Translations under genes and position numbers: made by a program | The notes under the pieces: model-generated | Database searches by the model: none | What the model was told of the DNA's origin: nothing | The model's input: the letters and a program-made list of their open reading frames with translations, nothing else | Source of the DNA: Clostridium sp. C2-6-12 | GTDB taxonomy: Bacteria > Bacillota > Clostridia > Clostridiales > Clostridiaceae | DNA: 64,000 nt | Assembly: GCF_009928485.1 (NCBI RefSeq) | Contig: NZ_JAABNP010000001.1 | Coordinates: forward strand, 248,001 to 312,000 | Reading direction: 5' to 3' | Part shown: piece after piece, positions 1 through 8,997 of the stretch | How positions within the stretch are numbered: position 1 is the stretch's first letter | Layout: every line of letters starts with the position of its first letter

Positions 1-1
1 A

Positions 2-1912
2 ACTGGATTTATTTCCTACAACCAATCAAAATCAATACTTAGCAAAAAATTAAATGTTACAAGTGAACAGACACTTTCTGAGGTAAACAGTGGACTAAAT
101 AGCTATTTTGCTGGATTTACTGAGAGAATATCAATGTTATCAAACAATTATAACTTAGTGAATGTTGATTATGGGAAGAATTTTGATTACATACCTGACT
201 TGTTAAAGAACTTAAATGATAGCAATAAGGATATTCTTGATTCATATTATGGAAGTGCTTCTGGCAAATTTGCAATATATCCTGATGCAAAAATGCCAGA
301 GGGGTATGATGCAACTAAAAGAACTTGGTATCAAGAAGCTATAAAAGCAAAAGGAAAGCCTGTAATAACTAAGCCATATAAAGATGCAGTTACAGGAAAA
401 ACTGTTCTTGGGATTGCACAAGCTGTTGTAAAAGATGGTGAAATTGTAGGTGTTGTTGGATTGGATTTAACATTAAATACACTTTCAGATCGTATAGCAG
501 AAAAAAAGGTAGGTAATTCAGGGATTGTATTTATTACTGACACAGATGGAGTGATGATAGCTCATTCTGATAAAAGCTTAATTGGTGGAGATACAGTTAC
601 AAAATTATCTTATTGGAATGAAGTTAAGTCTGGTAAAGAAGGATTTATTGCTTATGATTATTATGGAGTACAAAAATTTGGTGTATATGAAACTAATGAA
701 ATGACAGGCTGGAAGTTAATAGCTGGATTGGAAGAAAGCGAATTATCAAGTGACACTAAAGCAATACTATTAACTAGTGCAATAGTAATGGTGGTAATGG
801 CGGTAATAGCAATAATTTTATCATTGATATTAAGTAAAGGTATTGCTACAAATATTAATAAATTAAAAGCGGTATTTGCCAAAGCTTCAGAGGGAGATTT
901 ATCAGGAGTTGTAGAGGTTAAATCAAAGGATGAACTTGGTCAGCTTGCAAATGACTATAATTCTATGATTAAAAATATAGGTGAATTATTAGAAAGTGCA
1001 AAGCAGACTTCTAATACAGTATTTGAGACTACTGCAAATCTTTCAAGCATGGCAGAAGAAACAACAGCGTCCATGTCACAGGTTTCATTTGCTGTTTCAG
1101 AGATATCTCAAGGAGCTATCAGTTTAGCTGAAAATTCCCAAGAAACTGCAATTGGTATCGAAGATCTATCTAAGAAATTAGATAAAATTGCGGATACAAC
1201 TGAAGATATGAGCAATGTTTCAGAAGAAACTAAGAGTTTAAGTAAACAAGGAATAAACACTGTAAATGTATTAATTAATAAAAATAATGAAACAATGGAT
1301 GCTACAACAAAAGTATCGGATATAGTTTCAAGTATGAACGAAAGTGTACAGATGATTAGTTCAATATCTAATGCTATAACTGAAATAACAGAGCAAACCA
1401 ATCTTTTAGCACTAAACGCATCTATTGAAGCGGCGCGTGCAGGAGAAGCAGGTAAGGGGTTTGCTGTAGTAGCTGAAGAAATTAGAAAACTTGCAGAAGA
1501 ATCGCAAAATTCTACAGAACAAATTAAGTCTATAATAAGTGCTATTCAGTCAAAAGCGGGGATAGCTGTAGAGGCAATGGATAACAATAAGAAAATTAAT
1601 TCTGAACAAAATGAAGCGGTAATAAGAACAGAATTAATATTTACTGATATATTATTATCTATTACAACCCTAACAGAAAAAGTTGGAGATGTTAAAACTT
1701 CAATAGATGATATGCAAGTTCAAAAGCAGGTTTTTGTTACACAAATAGAAAATAGCTCAGCTATTTCTGAGGAAACAGCTTCATCAACAGAGGAAGTAAC
1801 TGCATCAGCAGAAGAAGTATCTGCTACAATGGACAGATTTAGCCAGCATACAGAAGATTTACAACATTTAGCTGAAAAATTAAAGAAAGAAATAGATAAA
1901 TTCACAGTATAA
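2..1912 (+). CDS. Methyl-accepting chemotaxis protein, 5' end outside window
   Basis: Transmembrane chemoreceptor that would signal through CheW/CheA to the flagellar motor. The reading frame is open back to the window edge, so the start and the first membrane helix are missing; an internal ATG at 134 is not the true start. Visible parts are a dCache-like extracellular sensor (about residues 60-240 of the fragment), one membrane helix rich in V/M/I, a HAMP linker, and a long cytoplasmic signalling helix pair. The hairpin tip [19 protein letters not shown] is canonical, and E/S/T-rich methylation-type segments lie on both sides. The ligand cannot be told from sequence. The gene ends 4 bases before a perfect palindrome and is followed by a second chemoreceptor in the same direction. 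Confidence 0.93.
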   Translation, partial: TGFISYNQSKSILSKKLNVTSEQTLSEVNSGLNSYFAGFTERISMLSNNYNLVNVDYGKNFDYIPDLLKNLNDSNKDILDSYYGSASGKFAIYPDAKMPEGYDATKRTWYQEAIKAKGKPVITKPYKDAVTGKTVLGIAQAVVKDGEIVGVVGLDLTLNTLSDRIAEKKVGNSGIVFITDTDGVMIAHSDKSLIGGDTVTKLSYWNEVKSGKEGFIAYDYYGVQKFGVYETNEMTGWKLIAGLEESELSSDTKAILLTSAIVMVVMAVIAIILSLILSKGIATNINKLKAVFAKASEGDLSGVVEVKSKDELGQLANDYNSMIKNIGELLESAKQTSNTVFETTANLSSMAEETTASMSQVSFAVSEISQGAISLAENSQETAIGIEDLSKKLDKIADTTEDMSNVSEETKSLSKQGINTVNVLINKNNETMDATTKVSDIVSSMNESVQMISSISNAITEITEQTNLLALNASIEAARAGEAGKGFAVVAEEIRKLAEESQNSTEQIKSIISAIQSKAGIAVEAMDNNKKINSEQNEAVIRTELIFTDILLSITTLTEKVGDVKTSIDDMQVQKQVFVTQIENSSAISEETASSTEEVTASAEEVSATMDRFSQHTEDLQHLAEKLKKEIDKFTV

Positions 1913-1916
1913 GCTA

Positions 1917-1959
1917 AAGGGTCAGACCCCAGGGGGATTCCCCCTGGGGTCTGACCCTT
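1917..1959. repeat. GGGTCAGACCC palindrome, copy 1
   Basis: Perfect inverted repeat with 21-base arms (1917-1937 and 1939-1959) around a single central base, with core GGGTCAGACCCC. It begins 4 bases after the stop codon of the upstream chemoreceptor. There is no T-run on either side, so it is not a standard terminator, although it could still form a strong RNA hairpin. Related palindromes occur at 4496-4529 and 63248-63290, so it is a dispersed family. Confidence 0.9.
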
Positions 1960-2342
1960 GGGAAAAATTACCTCGACATTATAATTGCAGATTTAAAGTA
2001 AAAATAAGCTATTAAGAGACTAATTAACTTGGTTTCTTAGTAGTTTGTTTAGGTAAGTGTAAAATTTAAGTAGAAAAGTTGTACTTTTTGTAAAAAGTAG
2101 ATTATATACATTAAAACAATAATATTTATATGTTATAATTAAAATTAAAAGTAATAATATAATATATTTTAGGGATAAAAATTTTAATTTGTAGAAAAGT
2201 CCTATGTGAAACAAATTAAGAAATCGTTTAAGGACTTGAACTATAAGATTTTAAATTGTTAATTGTACAATGTAAAGTAAATTGCCACTGCACACTGCAA
2301 AATGTACACTGTAAATTGTAAATGAATAAATGGGGGATAATA
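1960..2342. other. Intergenic region between two chemoreceptor genes
   Basis: AT-rich spacer with no credible coding frame. The last 90 bases hold imperfect short repeats of the type TGTACAATGTAAA / TGTACACTGTAAA (about 2263-2322), just before the ribosome site of the next gene. No promoter stands out with confidence. Confidence 0.5.
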
Positions 2343-4487
2343 ATGAAATCTAATGGTGTAAAAAAGAAAACTTTAAGAGAGAAATATGAAAATCAAGTAA
2401 ATGAAAAAAATAATGGTCAAGAAAAAAGTATAGCTAAAAATTTAAAAATCAGGAGCATAAAAAGTGAATTACTTTTTACTATGCTATCAGTTTCAATTGT
2501 TTTAACTGTTGTAATAATTATTGGTGTAAGCACTATTTTATCAAAAAATTATGATAGTGAAATTAATAGTAAGAATGAAATGATTTCGAATTTAATATCA
2601 AAAAATGTTTCTTCTTTTATGGATACTGCATATAAGGTTACAGAAGAATTAGCTTATAATTCAGAACTTAAAACATCGACTTCAGAGGTTAAGGCAGGCT
2701 TACTTAAAGGGTCTGCAAGCAGAAATCCATATTTCGAATTATTATATATTCAGGATGAAACAGGAATGCAAACAGGAAGATCAGCAGGAGCACTTGCTAA
2801 TAGAGCAGATAGATGGTGGTTTATAAAAGAAAAAGAAAGTCCTGCGCCATTTGTATCTAAATCATATTATTCAGTTTCTACTAAAAATCCAGTTACATCT
2901 GTATTTATTCCTATAATTGAAGATAATAAATTTAAAGGAGTAATGGCATCAGATATAAATTTAAGCAAGCTTCAGGAATTAATAAAGGAAAATTCAGATG
3001 AAGGATCTGGAAGGTACTCTTTTGTAATAGATGGAGATGGGGTTGTAGTAGCTCACCCAGATAATGAAGTTTTAGCACAGCTGTATAACTACAAGAAAAT
3101 GACTAAGACAACTGGCGTAGAAACAGGAAATACAAAAGAGGAGCCAATTGATTTAGCACAAGGTTATAATGAAATAATAGGACAAGTAATGTCAGGAAAA
3201 GCTGGAAGTACTAAATTTGAAGATAAAGGCGAAAATTTATATGCTTCTTATACACCTATAAAACTTGAAGGTAAGTCAGATAATTGGTCTGTTATAACAA
3301 TCCAAAAAGAATCAAGTGCAAAAGCTATTATTAACAAAGTAATTAAGGCTACTTTGATTGTAGGAGTAATTATATTATTACTTGCAGGTATTGTGATTTT
3401 AGTAGTTTCAAAGCATATATCAAAGCCTATAATTCAAATATCGGATCTTCTTATGAGGGCTTCTACAGGAGATTTTACAGTAAAATCTTCAGTTAAGGCA
3501 AAAAATGAGATTGGAAGTTTAAGCTTAAGCTTTAATGAAATGATAGGGAAGATTTCTAATCTTCTTAACAGTACAAAGGAATTAACTAAAGAAATAAAAG
3601 ATAGTTCCAACATTTTAACACATAAGTCAGATGAAACTACAAATGTTGCTAAAGAAATAAATGTTACAGTTCAGGAAATAGCTCAAGGTGCTTCTAATCA
3701 AGCATATGCAGCAGAAGAAAGTGCTAAACTTGGAGATCATATGAGTCAGGAATTTAATCAATTATCTGAAAAGACAAATTTAATGATCAATGAAGCAATA
3801 AATTCTTCAAAAGCTATTGCTAACGGAATCCAAAAAGTAGATGAGCTTAAAGAAAAGGCTGCAACTACTGTAGATATTGTAGAAAAAACTCAAGAAAATA
3901 TAGAAGATCTTAAAAATAAATCTCTTGATATAGAAAAAATATTGCAAGCTCTTCACCAAATAGCAGAGCAAACGAATTTACTTTCTTTAAATGCATCAAT
4001 AGAAGCAGCAAGAGCTGGTGAGCATGGGAAAGGCTTTGGAGTAGTAGCATCAGAAATTCAAAAGTTATCTGTACAATCAGCAGAAGCAACTAAAAACATT
4101 GAAAATATTATTTTAGAAATTCAAAATGATATTTTAAAAAGTGTTGGTATTATGAAGGATGTAAGAGTAGTTTCAGAAGAACAGTTTACTTCAGTAAATG
4201 AAGTTAATGAAGCTTTTGATAAAATTGCCCAAGCAACAGACCAAATAACTAATGCAATAGATTATATGGGTGAGTTTGTTAATGAAATGAATAAGAGCAA
4301 TAATGATGTAGTTAACTCAATGAACAATATTGCAGCTATTTCAGAAGAAACAGCAGCCTGCTCAGAGGAAGTTACAGCATCAATTCAAACCCAAACAGAG
4401 GCAATTGCAGATGTATTAAAAGAAGCTGAACAATTAAAGCAAAAGGCAGAACTTTTAAATTCTGAAATTAATAAATTCAGAATTTAA
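2343..4487 (+). CDS. Methyl-accepting chemotaxis protein
   Basis: Chemoreceptor of about 714 residues. The start at 2343 is chosen because GGGGG lies 6 bases before it; an in-frame ATG at 2322 has no ribosome site. Order of parts: cytoplasmic N-tail of about 40 residues, membrane helix ([19 protein letters not shown]), extracellular dCache-type double sensor (with DRWWF and WSVIT motifs), second membrane helix near residues 335-360, HAMP, and a signalling domain with the tip [19 protein letters not shown]. The family senses small ligands and controls CheA. It is paralogous to the upstream receptor but diverged in the sensor, so a different ligand is likely. It may be transcribed separately, given the 430-base gap upstream. 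Confidence 0.94.
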   Translation: MKSNGVKKKTLREKYENQVNEKNNGQEKSIAKNLKIRSIKSELLFTMLSVSIVLTVVIIIGVSTILSKNYDSEINSKNEMISNLISKNVSSFMDTAYKVTEELAYNSELKTSTSEVKAGLLKGSASRNPYFELLYIQDETGMQTGRSAGALANRADRWWFIKEKESPAPFVSKSYYSVSTKNPVTSVFIPIIEDNKFKGVMASDINLSKLQELIKENSDEGSGRYSFVIDGDGVVVAHPDNEVLAQLYNYKKMTKTTGVETGNTKEEPIDLAQGYNEIIGQVMSGKAGSTKFEDKGENLYASYTPIKLEGKSDNWSVITIQKESSAKAIINKVIKATLIVGVIILLLAGIVILVVSKHISKPIIQISDLLMRASTGDFTVKSSVKAKNEIGSLSLSFNEMIGKISNLLNSTKELTKEIKDSSNILTHKSDETTNVAKEINVTVQEIAQGASNQAYAAEESAKLGDHMSQEFNQLSEKTNLMINEAINSSKAIANGIQKVDELKEKAATTVDIVEKTQENIEDLKNKSLDIEKILQALHQIAEQTNLLSLNASIEAARAGEHGKGFGVVASEIQKLSVQSAEATKNIENIILEIQNDILKSVGIMKDVRVVSEEQFTSVNEVNEAFDKIAQATDQITNAIDYMGEFVNEMNKSNNDVVNSMNNIAAISEETAACSEEVTASIQTQTEAIADVLKEAEQLKQKAELLNSEINKFRI

Positions 4488-4495
4488 AAATGAAA

Positions 4496-4529
4496 AGGGG
4501 TCAGTCTCCTTTAAAGGGGACTGACCCCT
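4496..4529. repeat. GGGGTCAGTC palindrome, copy 2
   Basis: Inverted repeat with 17-base arms (4496-4512 and 4513-4529) and one mismatch, starting 9 bases after the chemoreceptor stop. It has the GGGGTCAG...CTGACCCC core of the copies at 1917 and 63248, but with GTCAGTC in place of GTCAGAC. No T-tract follows; a separate ordinary terminator lies just downstream. Confidence 0.85.
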
Positions 4530-4556
4530 GGGTATAATTACCAGTTTATGCTTGCT

Positions 4557-4590
4557 AAAAAATGCACTAATTAAATTAGTGCATTTTTTT
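4557..4590 (+). terminator. Rho-independent terminator after chemoreceptor
   Basis: Stem AAAATGCACTAAT pairing with ATTAGTGCATTTT, followed by a run of seven T. It ends the chemoreceptor transcript. Confidence 0.85.
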
Positions 4591-4647
4591 ATTTTGGGAT
4601 ATAATATTTAATAATAGATAAAGTAGCACCAAAACGGAGTGATTTTA

Positions 4648-4785
4648 GTGGAGGAATATTTAAATGAGGTATGCTCAATGCCATATTTTTTTGATTTATT
4701 TCATTATGAAAGTTTGTCAAATGAAAAATTGAAGAAACATATAGATGAGCATGGAAAAGTTATATATGAGCGAAGGAGTATCTAA
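4648..4785 (+). pseudogene. C-terminal remnant of a MNT-type nucleotidyltransferase
   Basis: A 45-codon frame starting at GTG 4648. Its translation ends in the pattern YESLSNEKLKKHIDEHGKVI-YER, which is the usual C-terminal tail of MNT-domain nucleotidyltransferases (the last helix plus the 'G-x-x-I-Y-E' ending). The catalytic GS...DxD part is absent. It sits immediately before an intact MNT gene, so it looks like the tail of an older copy left by deletion or recombination. It could still be translated, since GTG 4648 opens the frame. The family assignment rests on remembered family pattern only. Confidence 0.6.
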
Positions 4786-4789
4786 AAAA

Positions 4790-5104
4790 ATGAGTATTAA
4801 TGATTTTAATAAAGAAATAGATTATATAAAGAAACAGGTAATAGAAAAATATAATCCTAAAGAGATAATACTTTTTGGTTCTTTAGCAAAAGGCACTTTT
4901 AGAGAAAATAGTGATATTGATATATGCATTATTATGGATGTAGCAAATAAAAGAGATTTATTAACAAATATGTATATAGAGATAGAAAGTAATATTCCAT
5001 TTGATTTAGTTTTATATACAAGCCAGGAATGGGATAATTGTGTTAATGATAAAAGCAGTTTTGCATATTCTATAATAAACACAGGGGTGAAAATATATGG
5101 TTGA
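4790..5104 (+). CDS. MNT-domain nucleotidyltransferase (probable antitoxin of HEPN/MNT pair)
   Basis: Small nucleotidyltransferase of about 104 residues. The active-site pattern GSLAKGTFRENSDIDICII carries the GS loop and both acidic residues of DxD; a third acid lies in FDLVLY. In HEPN/MNT systems this protein blocks the HEPN partner, in studied cases by adding AMP to it. Start 4790 is preferred because AAGGAG lies about 11 bases upstream; in-frame ATGs at 4745 and 4766 overlap the remnant before it and lack a ribosome site. It overlaps the HEPN gene by 8 bases, showing translational coupling. Which member is toxic is inferred from the family. Confidence 0.85.
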   Translation: MSINDFNKEIDYIKKQVIEKYNPKEIILFGSLAKGTFRENSDIDICIIMDVANKRDLLTNMYIEIESNIPFDLVLYTSQEWDNCVNDKSSFAYSIINTGVKIYG

Positions 5105-5480
5105 TACGCTTAGATATAAAGATTGGATAGAAAAAGCAGAAAGAGATATTAAATCTGCAAAGATATTAAAAGAACATGAATGCGGAAATGATGTAGTAGC
5201 ATTCCACTCACAACAAGCAGTTGAAAAATTATTAAAAGCTTATTTAATATATAATGGAGAGGGAATTGTAAGCGGGCATAGTCTAATATACTTATGCAAA
5301 ATGAGTGAAAAACATGATAGTGATTTTAGAAAATATATTAAGGATTGTGGTTTTGTAAATCAATATTATATAGAAACACGTTATCCAGCAGATAATCCAC
5401 TTATAGTAAGTGATTATGAAGCAGAAGAGTGTATTAAAATATCTGAAGAAATCTATAAGATGGTAAGGTCAAAATTATAA
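5097..5480 (+). CDS. HEPN-domain protein (partner of MNT nucleotidyltransferase)
   Basis: All-helical protein of 127 residues of the HEPN family (PF05168-like). Recognisable parts are an N-terminal helix WIEKAERDIKSAKIL, the central FHSQQAVEKLLKAYL helix with the conserved QQA-E-LKA pattern, a GHSL turn, and a C-terminal helix. I do not see the RX4-6H RNase motif of the DUF86-type HEPN toxins, so ribonuclease activity is uncertain. It starts inside the end of the MNT gene, forming a two-gene unit. Likely roles are a toxin-antitoxin pair or defence. The gene runs straight into a decayed Uma2-like frame. Confidence 0.83.
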   Translation: MVDTLRYKDWIEKAERDIKSAKILKEHECGNDVVAFHSQQAVEKLLKAYLIYNGEGIVSGHSLIYLCKMSEKHDSDFRKYIKDCGFVNQYYIETRYPADNPLIVSDYEAEECIKISEEIYKMVRSKL

Positions 5481-5729
5481 ATTATAGAAGTACTAAGTCC
5501 ATCAAATTCAGATGATGATCTTATAATAAAAAAAGATTTATATGAAGAATATGGAGTGGCTGAATGTTGGATTATATCACCAATGAATAAAAAGGTATGG
5601 ATTTACTATTTAGTAGATAATAAATATGAATTAAAGCATAGTAGTACATTGAATGACAAATTTAAATCTATATGATTTGAAAATTTAGAAATAGATTTAT
5701 CAGAAGTTGAATTAGTAGAAGAAGAATAA
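5481..5729 (+). pseudogene. Remnant of a Uma2-family (DUF820) endonuclease gene
   Basis: Directly after the HEPN stop, the same frame reads IIEVLSPSNSDDDLIIKKDL, then YEEYGVAECWIISPMNKKVW. This is the second half of the Uma2/DUF820 PD-(D/E)XK domain (pattern EVLSPS...K...Y...GV-EYWI-DP). The N-terminal half is missing, no start codon is present, and TGA at 5673-5675 interrupts the frame before it continues to the stop at 5729. Uma2-like genes are abundant in clostridia and cyanobacteria and their role is poorly known. This copy is not functional. Confidence 0.75.
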
Positions 5730-5767
5730 AAGTAGAATTTGTGTTAGTTAGGCTGCTTAGACTAAAA

Positions 5768-5808
5768 AGAAGTCCCCATAAGAATCTCTATCTTATGGGG
5801 ACTTTTTA
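5768..5808 (+). terminator. Terminator after the HEPN/MNT patch
   Basis: 13-base perfect stem AGTCCCCATAAGA (5771-5783) with TCTTATGGGGACT (5791-5803), followed by TTTTT. A-rich DNA on the left side lets it work in both directions, serving also the leftward gene at 5978-6208. Confidence 0.9.
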
Positions 5809-5977
5809 TAAGCACTAAATTAAAATGATAAACTTTAGTGCAACAGTATTATGGGGTACAGTATAATTGTAACCAGTAATAAAAAAAATATTCATAAATT
5901 AAAATGATAAATTTAAATATTCATATTGATAATTATAAATGAGGAATTTGAATCTTTAAAATAATTCATTTCCTTAT

Positions 5978-6208
5978 TTAATCAATTCTTGAAATAGCAT
6001 CTTCAACAGGGTTTGACTTAGCAGAGGTCAAGTCATTTGCTTTTTCTATGCTTTCTTCACTTGGAGAAGAATCCTTTTGCTCATCAGGTAAGTAAACCTC
6101 CTTCATCTTCTCCATGTAAGTTTCATTTGCTGAAGCTGGATTTGTTAATTTTTCATCAAAATTTGCCTTTAAAGCTTCATTATTATATGATTTTTTCTCG
6201 TTATTCAT
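5978..6208 (-). CDS. Small acidic hypothetical protein
   Basis: About 76 residues, highly charged and rich in E, K, S and N, with no membrane segment or signal. The start at 6208 is supported by AGGAG 7 bases upstream; a longer frame to 6268 has no ribosome site. I do not recognise the family. Composition suggests a soluble, possibly disordered cytoplasmic protein; small proteins of this sort occur in spore formers, but nothing here proves a spore role. It stands alone, transcribed toward the shared terminator. Confidence 0.65.
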   Translation of the reverse strand: MNNEKKSYNNEALKANFDEKLTNPASANETYMEKMKEVYLPDEQKDSSPSEESIEKANDLTSAKSNPVEDAISRID

Positions 6209-6772
6209 ATCATCACTCCTAATTCTAGCGACAGTCACAATATTATTGAACTTGGTGAATGTCACCACATTATTATTACACCATTATTATTTGAAGAAAC
6301 ATTTTTAATAATACATAAAAAGTATCTAAATTTTAACTTGGAGAAAATTAAGTTGCTATTTAAATAAGTGAATGACTATGTAATGGCAAACAAGTAACTA
6401 AGTAATAAATGAATAAGCAAATAACCATATAACCATATGATAGTAAATGAATAAGTATCATGTAATAGCTAATAAGTAAAAATATACATCTATAAAAAAG
6501 TTGTTTTTAAAATATATGACATATAAGAAAATCTTAAAAATTGTCTAAGAAGATTTAGAGGTTTTGATATATAATTAAGGTAGGTTAATATTTGAATAAG
6601 TGTAAAACTAATATTTAAATGGTAAGATATTATATATAATCTCATGAAAAATATATAATCTTATGAAAAACTTGAATAAAATTAATATAGTGTAAAAGTG
6701 TAAAGTAAGCTATGAAAAAATTGGATATAAAAATGGATTTACACTATTAAATAAAAATTTGGAGGAAGAAAC
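6209..6772. other. Long AT-rich intergenic region before the wall-protein cluster
   Basis: No credible coding frame. It contains low-complexity tandem motifs such as ATAACCAT repeated, and many AAATAAGTGAAT-like words (6361-6480). The segment 6592-6640 closely resembles 12660-12710, in front of the paralog at 12747, and so probably carries the promoter. Confidence 0.55.
6592..6640 (+). promoter_or_regulatory. Upstream element shared with the 12747 paralog
   Basis: The segment with AATAAGTGTAAAACTAATAT and then TTAAATGGTAA lines up with ATAAGTACAAAGTTAATAT and TTATATGGTAA at 12664-12693. Two paralogous wall-protein genes thus share upstream as well as coding sequence. A promoter or operator is inferred; no clean -35/-10 pair was assigned. 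Confidence 0.4.
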
Positions 6773-8008
6773 ATGAATAAAAGTATAAAAAGAATGATTT
6801 CATTTGTGTTGGCATTAAGTGTTGTTTCAGCAGTTGCACCAGCTGCAAATATGAATTTATTAACAACAATAACTTATGGAGCAACCAATACTACTGATGC
6901 CTTAAGTAGTTTAAAATTAGAATCTTCAGGTGGCAGCAATATAAAGCTTTATAATAATGATAATTATTCTAGTAGCAGTAAGATTAACAGTTCCGACATT
7001 TCAAAAGGAAGTACTTATTATGCAAAAACTGAATTTAGAACTGTATCAATAAGTGCAGATGGACCAAGTTCCTCATACATAAAGGTGTTTAAAGGTACTT
7101 CTAGCTCTGCTAAAGGAAAAAATATTAACAGTGATATTAGTATAGATGAAGCATCAACAACAACACTTGTTATAAGAGTATACAGTGAGACACCAGAATC
7201 CAATGTAAGATATGATAATAAAGATAAGGTTTTAAGTGAATATAGAATTAAAGTTAAATGTACTAGTGGGTCTTCAAATAGCAGTAATGCAGAGGCATCA
7301 AGTTATGATAATATATATCTAGATAAACTTAGTGTAAATGGAGAAAATATTTCCTTATCACAATCAACAGTTTCCTATACGTATAGTGTTCCTGATAATA
7401 TGAGCAGTGTGACTATTAGAGCAGTACCTCAGTCCAGCAGTGATATTGTCAGAATTGATGGGTCTAGAGTATATGAAGAGGATGACTATAAAAGAACTGT
7501 ATCATTAAGTTCTGGATTAAATGAAATAAAGATAGAGGTTGAAGATAAAGATAATAATGATAATAGAACATATACTTTAAAAATAACAAGAGAAGGTACA
7601 GGAATTTCCTATGGTAACTTATCAGATACAAAATACAATAAAAATCAATGGGTTCAGGTAAATGCTAATTGGCAGTATATTGATGAAACAGGTCAACCTA
7701 AAAAGAATACTTTGTTTACTGATCCAGTAAATTCTAAAACCTATTACCTTCAATATAACGGATTTATGGCTACAGAGTGGAATAAAATAGGTGTAAACTG
7801 GTATTATTTTGGAGCAAATGGGCAAATGCATACAGGTTGGGTAAATGTTAATGGAAAATGGTACTATTTAGATTGGAATGGAATTATGAAGACTGGATGG
7901 ATACTTGATGGAGGTAAATATTATTATTTATACAATGATGGTTCCATGGCAGCCAATACTCAAATTGATCAATATGTGTTAGGATCAAACGGAGCTTGGA
8001 TACAATAA
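6773..8008 (+). CDS. Secreted wall-binding protein with cadherin-like domain (paralog A)
   Basis: 411 residues. Signal peptide 1 to about 37 (KR-rich start, hydrophobic core, TITYGA cleavage region). Residues 40-165 form a beta-rich domain also found in the genes at 8998 and 12747. Residues 181-273 are a cadherin-like beta sandwich (PF12733 type; IYLDKL...YSVP...IDG...YTLKITR). Residues 292-411 are GW/YY cell-wall-binding repeats of the choline-binding type (GKWYYLDWNGIMKTGW), ending in VLGSNGAWIQ. The likely role is an exported protein held non-covalently on wall polymer; no catalytic domain is visible. GGAGG lies 7 bases before the start. First of a tandem family. Confidence 0.9.
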   Translation: MNKSIKRMISFVLALSVVSAVAPAANMNLLTTITYGATNTTDALSSLKLESSGGSNIKLYNNDNYSSSSKINSSDISKGSTYYAKTEFRTVSISADGPSSSYIKVFKGTSSSAKGKNINSDISIDEASTTTLVIRVYSETPESNVRYDNKDKVLSEYRIKVKCTSGSSNSSNAEASSYDNIYLDKLSVNGENISLSQSTVSYTYSVPDNMSSVTIRAVPQSSSDIVRIDGSRVYEEDDYKRTVSLSSGLNEIKIEVEDKDNNDNRTYTLKITREGTGISYGNLSDTKYNKNQWVQVNANWQYIDETGQPKKNTLFTDPVNSKTYYLQYNGFMATEWNKIGVNWYYFGANGQMHTGWVNVNGKWYYLDWNGIMKTGWILDGGKYYYLYNDGSMAANTQIDQYVLGSNGAWIQ

Positions 8009-8176
8009 GAAGTGATCTATTAATAATTATTCTTATTAAACCAAGTTATTATATTGAATTTTGGTAAATTTTATTATATAATTATTAAATTAAAAATAAC
8101 TTTCTTTGTGTATATAAATCCATAAAATTAGTATATTATAATACAAAAAAGATATTTGTGGTGAGGAGAGATGAAA

Positions 8177-8641
8177 ATGTTAAAAAACTTAAAAAAATTA
8201 GCAGTAGTATCATTAATTGCTGTATCTGCCATGGGAGTTATGCCAGTAGGGGCATCTGCTGAATGGAAACAAGATTCTCAAAATACATATTATTGGACTG
8301 AAGATGGAGTTAATGCTAGAGGCTGGAAGAACATCGGCAATGAATGGTACTATTTTTCAAATGATGGAAAAATGCAAGTAAGCTGGGTTCAAACTAATGG
8401 AAACTGGTATTATTTATGGTCTAATGGAATGATGGCTCATGATACTTGGGTAAACAGCGCAGGTGGATGGTATTATTTTGATTCAACTGGTAAAATGATA
8501 AGTGACACAACTAATATTGGAAAAAGAGAATATGATTTTAGAGCACCAGCAATCATAATATCTAATGATTTAGGAGCTAGCAAAGCAACTTTCCCTATGG
8601 ATGGACAAACTACTACAGGTGCAGCAGTAACAGTTAAATAA
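8177..8641 (+). CDS. Short secreted protein made mainly of cell-wall-binding repeats
   Basis: About 154 residues. The start at 8177 is preferred over ATG 8171 because AGGAG ends 8 bases before 8177 but only 2 before 8171. Signal peptide of about 30 residues ending in VGASA. Then four GW/YY repeats (WKQDSQNTYYWTEDG, GNEWYYFSNDGKM, GNWYYLWSNGMM, GGWYYFDSTGKM) and a 40-residue tail without similarity to the neighbours. It has no cadherin-like domain, unlike the other family members. It may occupy wall-polymer sites or be a truncated family member; the function is unknown. Confidence 0.85.
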   Translation: MLKNLKKLAVVSLIAVSAMGVMPVGASAEWKQDSQNTYYWTEDGVNARGWKNIGNEWYYFSNDGKMQVSWVQTNGNWYYLWSNGMMAHDTWVNSAGGWYYFDSTGKMISDTTNIGKREYDFRAPAIIISNDLGASKATFPMDGQTTTGAAVTVK

Positions 8642-8997
8642 TTAATTTATATAAGCTGAGGTGATTTTCTACTTGCTTATAATGTTTCTTACAGCAAGGT
8701 TAAATAATTAGCTTATATAAACTTAGGTAATAATTTCACATTATAATTATAATTAGTATTATTACCAATTTAACTACTGAAGTATGATCTTTTAAACAAT
8801 AATTATTCATATTATTTTAGAAAGCTATCAAAAATAGAAATTAAATTTTATTTTTGATAGCTTTTTTGTTAAATATTATAGAAATATGATTAAATATAGG
8901 AAGATTATGAGTTATAATATATATTAAGTCGTTTACTTATAAATTGACTTTACTTATAAAATTCAGAAATTAATATAATATAAATTAGGAGGGCTTT
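8642..8997. other. Intergenic region with terminator and repeated TTTACTTATAAA words
   Basis: No coding frame. After the terminator, two close copies of TTTACTTATAAA (about 8931-8960) precede the gene at 8998. A similar word lies at about 11486, before the gene at 11625. They may belong to promoters (TTTACT and TATAAA are spaced by 17 bases), but this is weak. Confidence 0.4.
8821..8867 (+). terminator. Terminator after short repeat protein
   Basis: 16-base stem AAAGCTATCAAAAATA (8821-8836) with TATTTTTGATAGCTTT (8849-8864), followed by T residues. Confidence 0.88.

Noticed and set aside
1917..1959. Palindrome read as a Rho-independent terminator
   Set aside because: No T-run follows on either strand, and the same palindrome recurs at unlinked sites (4496, 63248), the second beside a separate normal terminator. 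Treated as a dispersed repeat.
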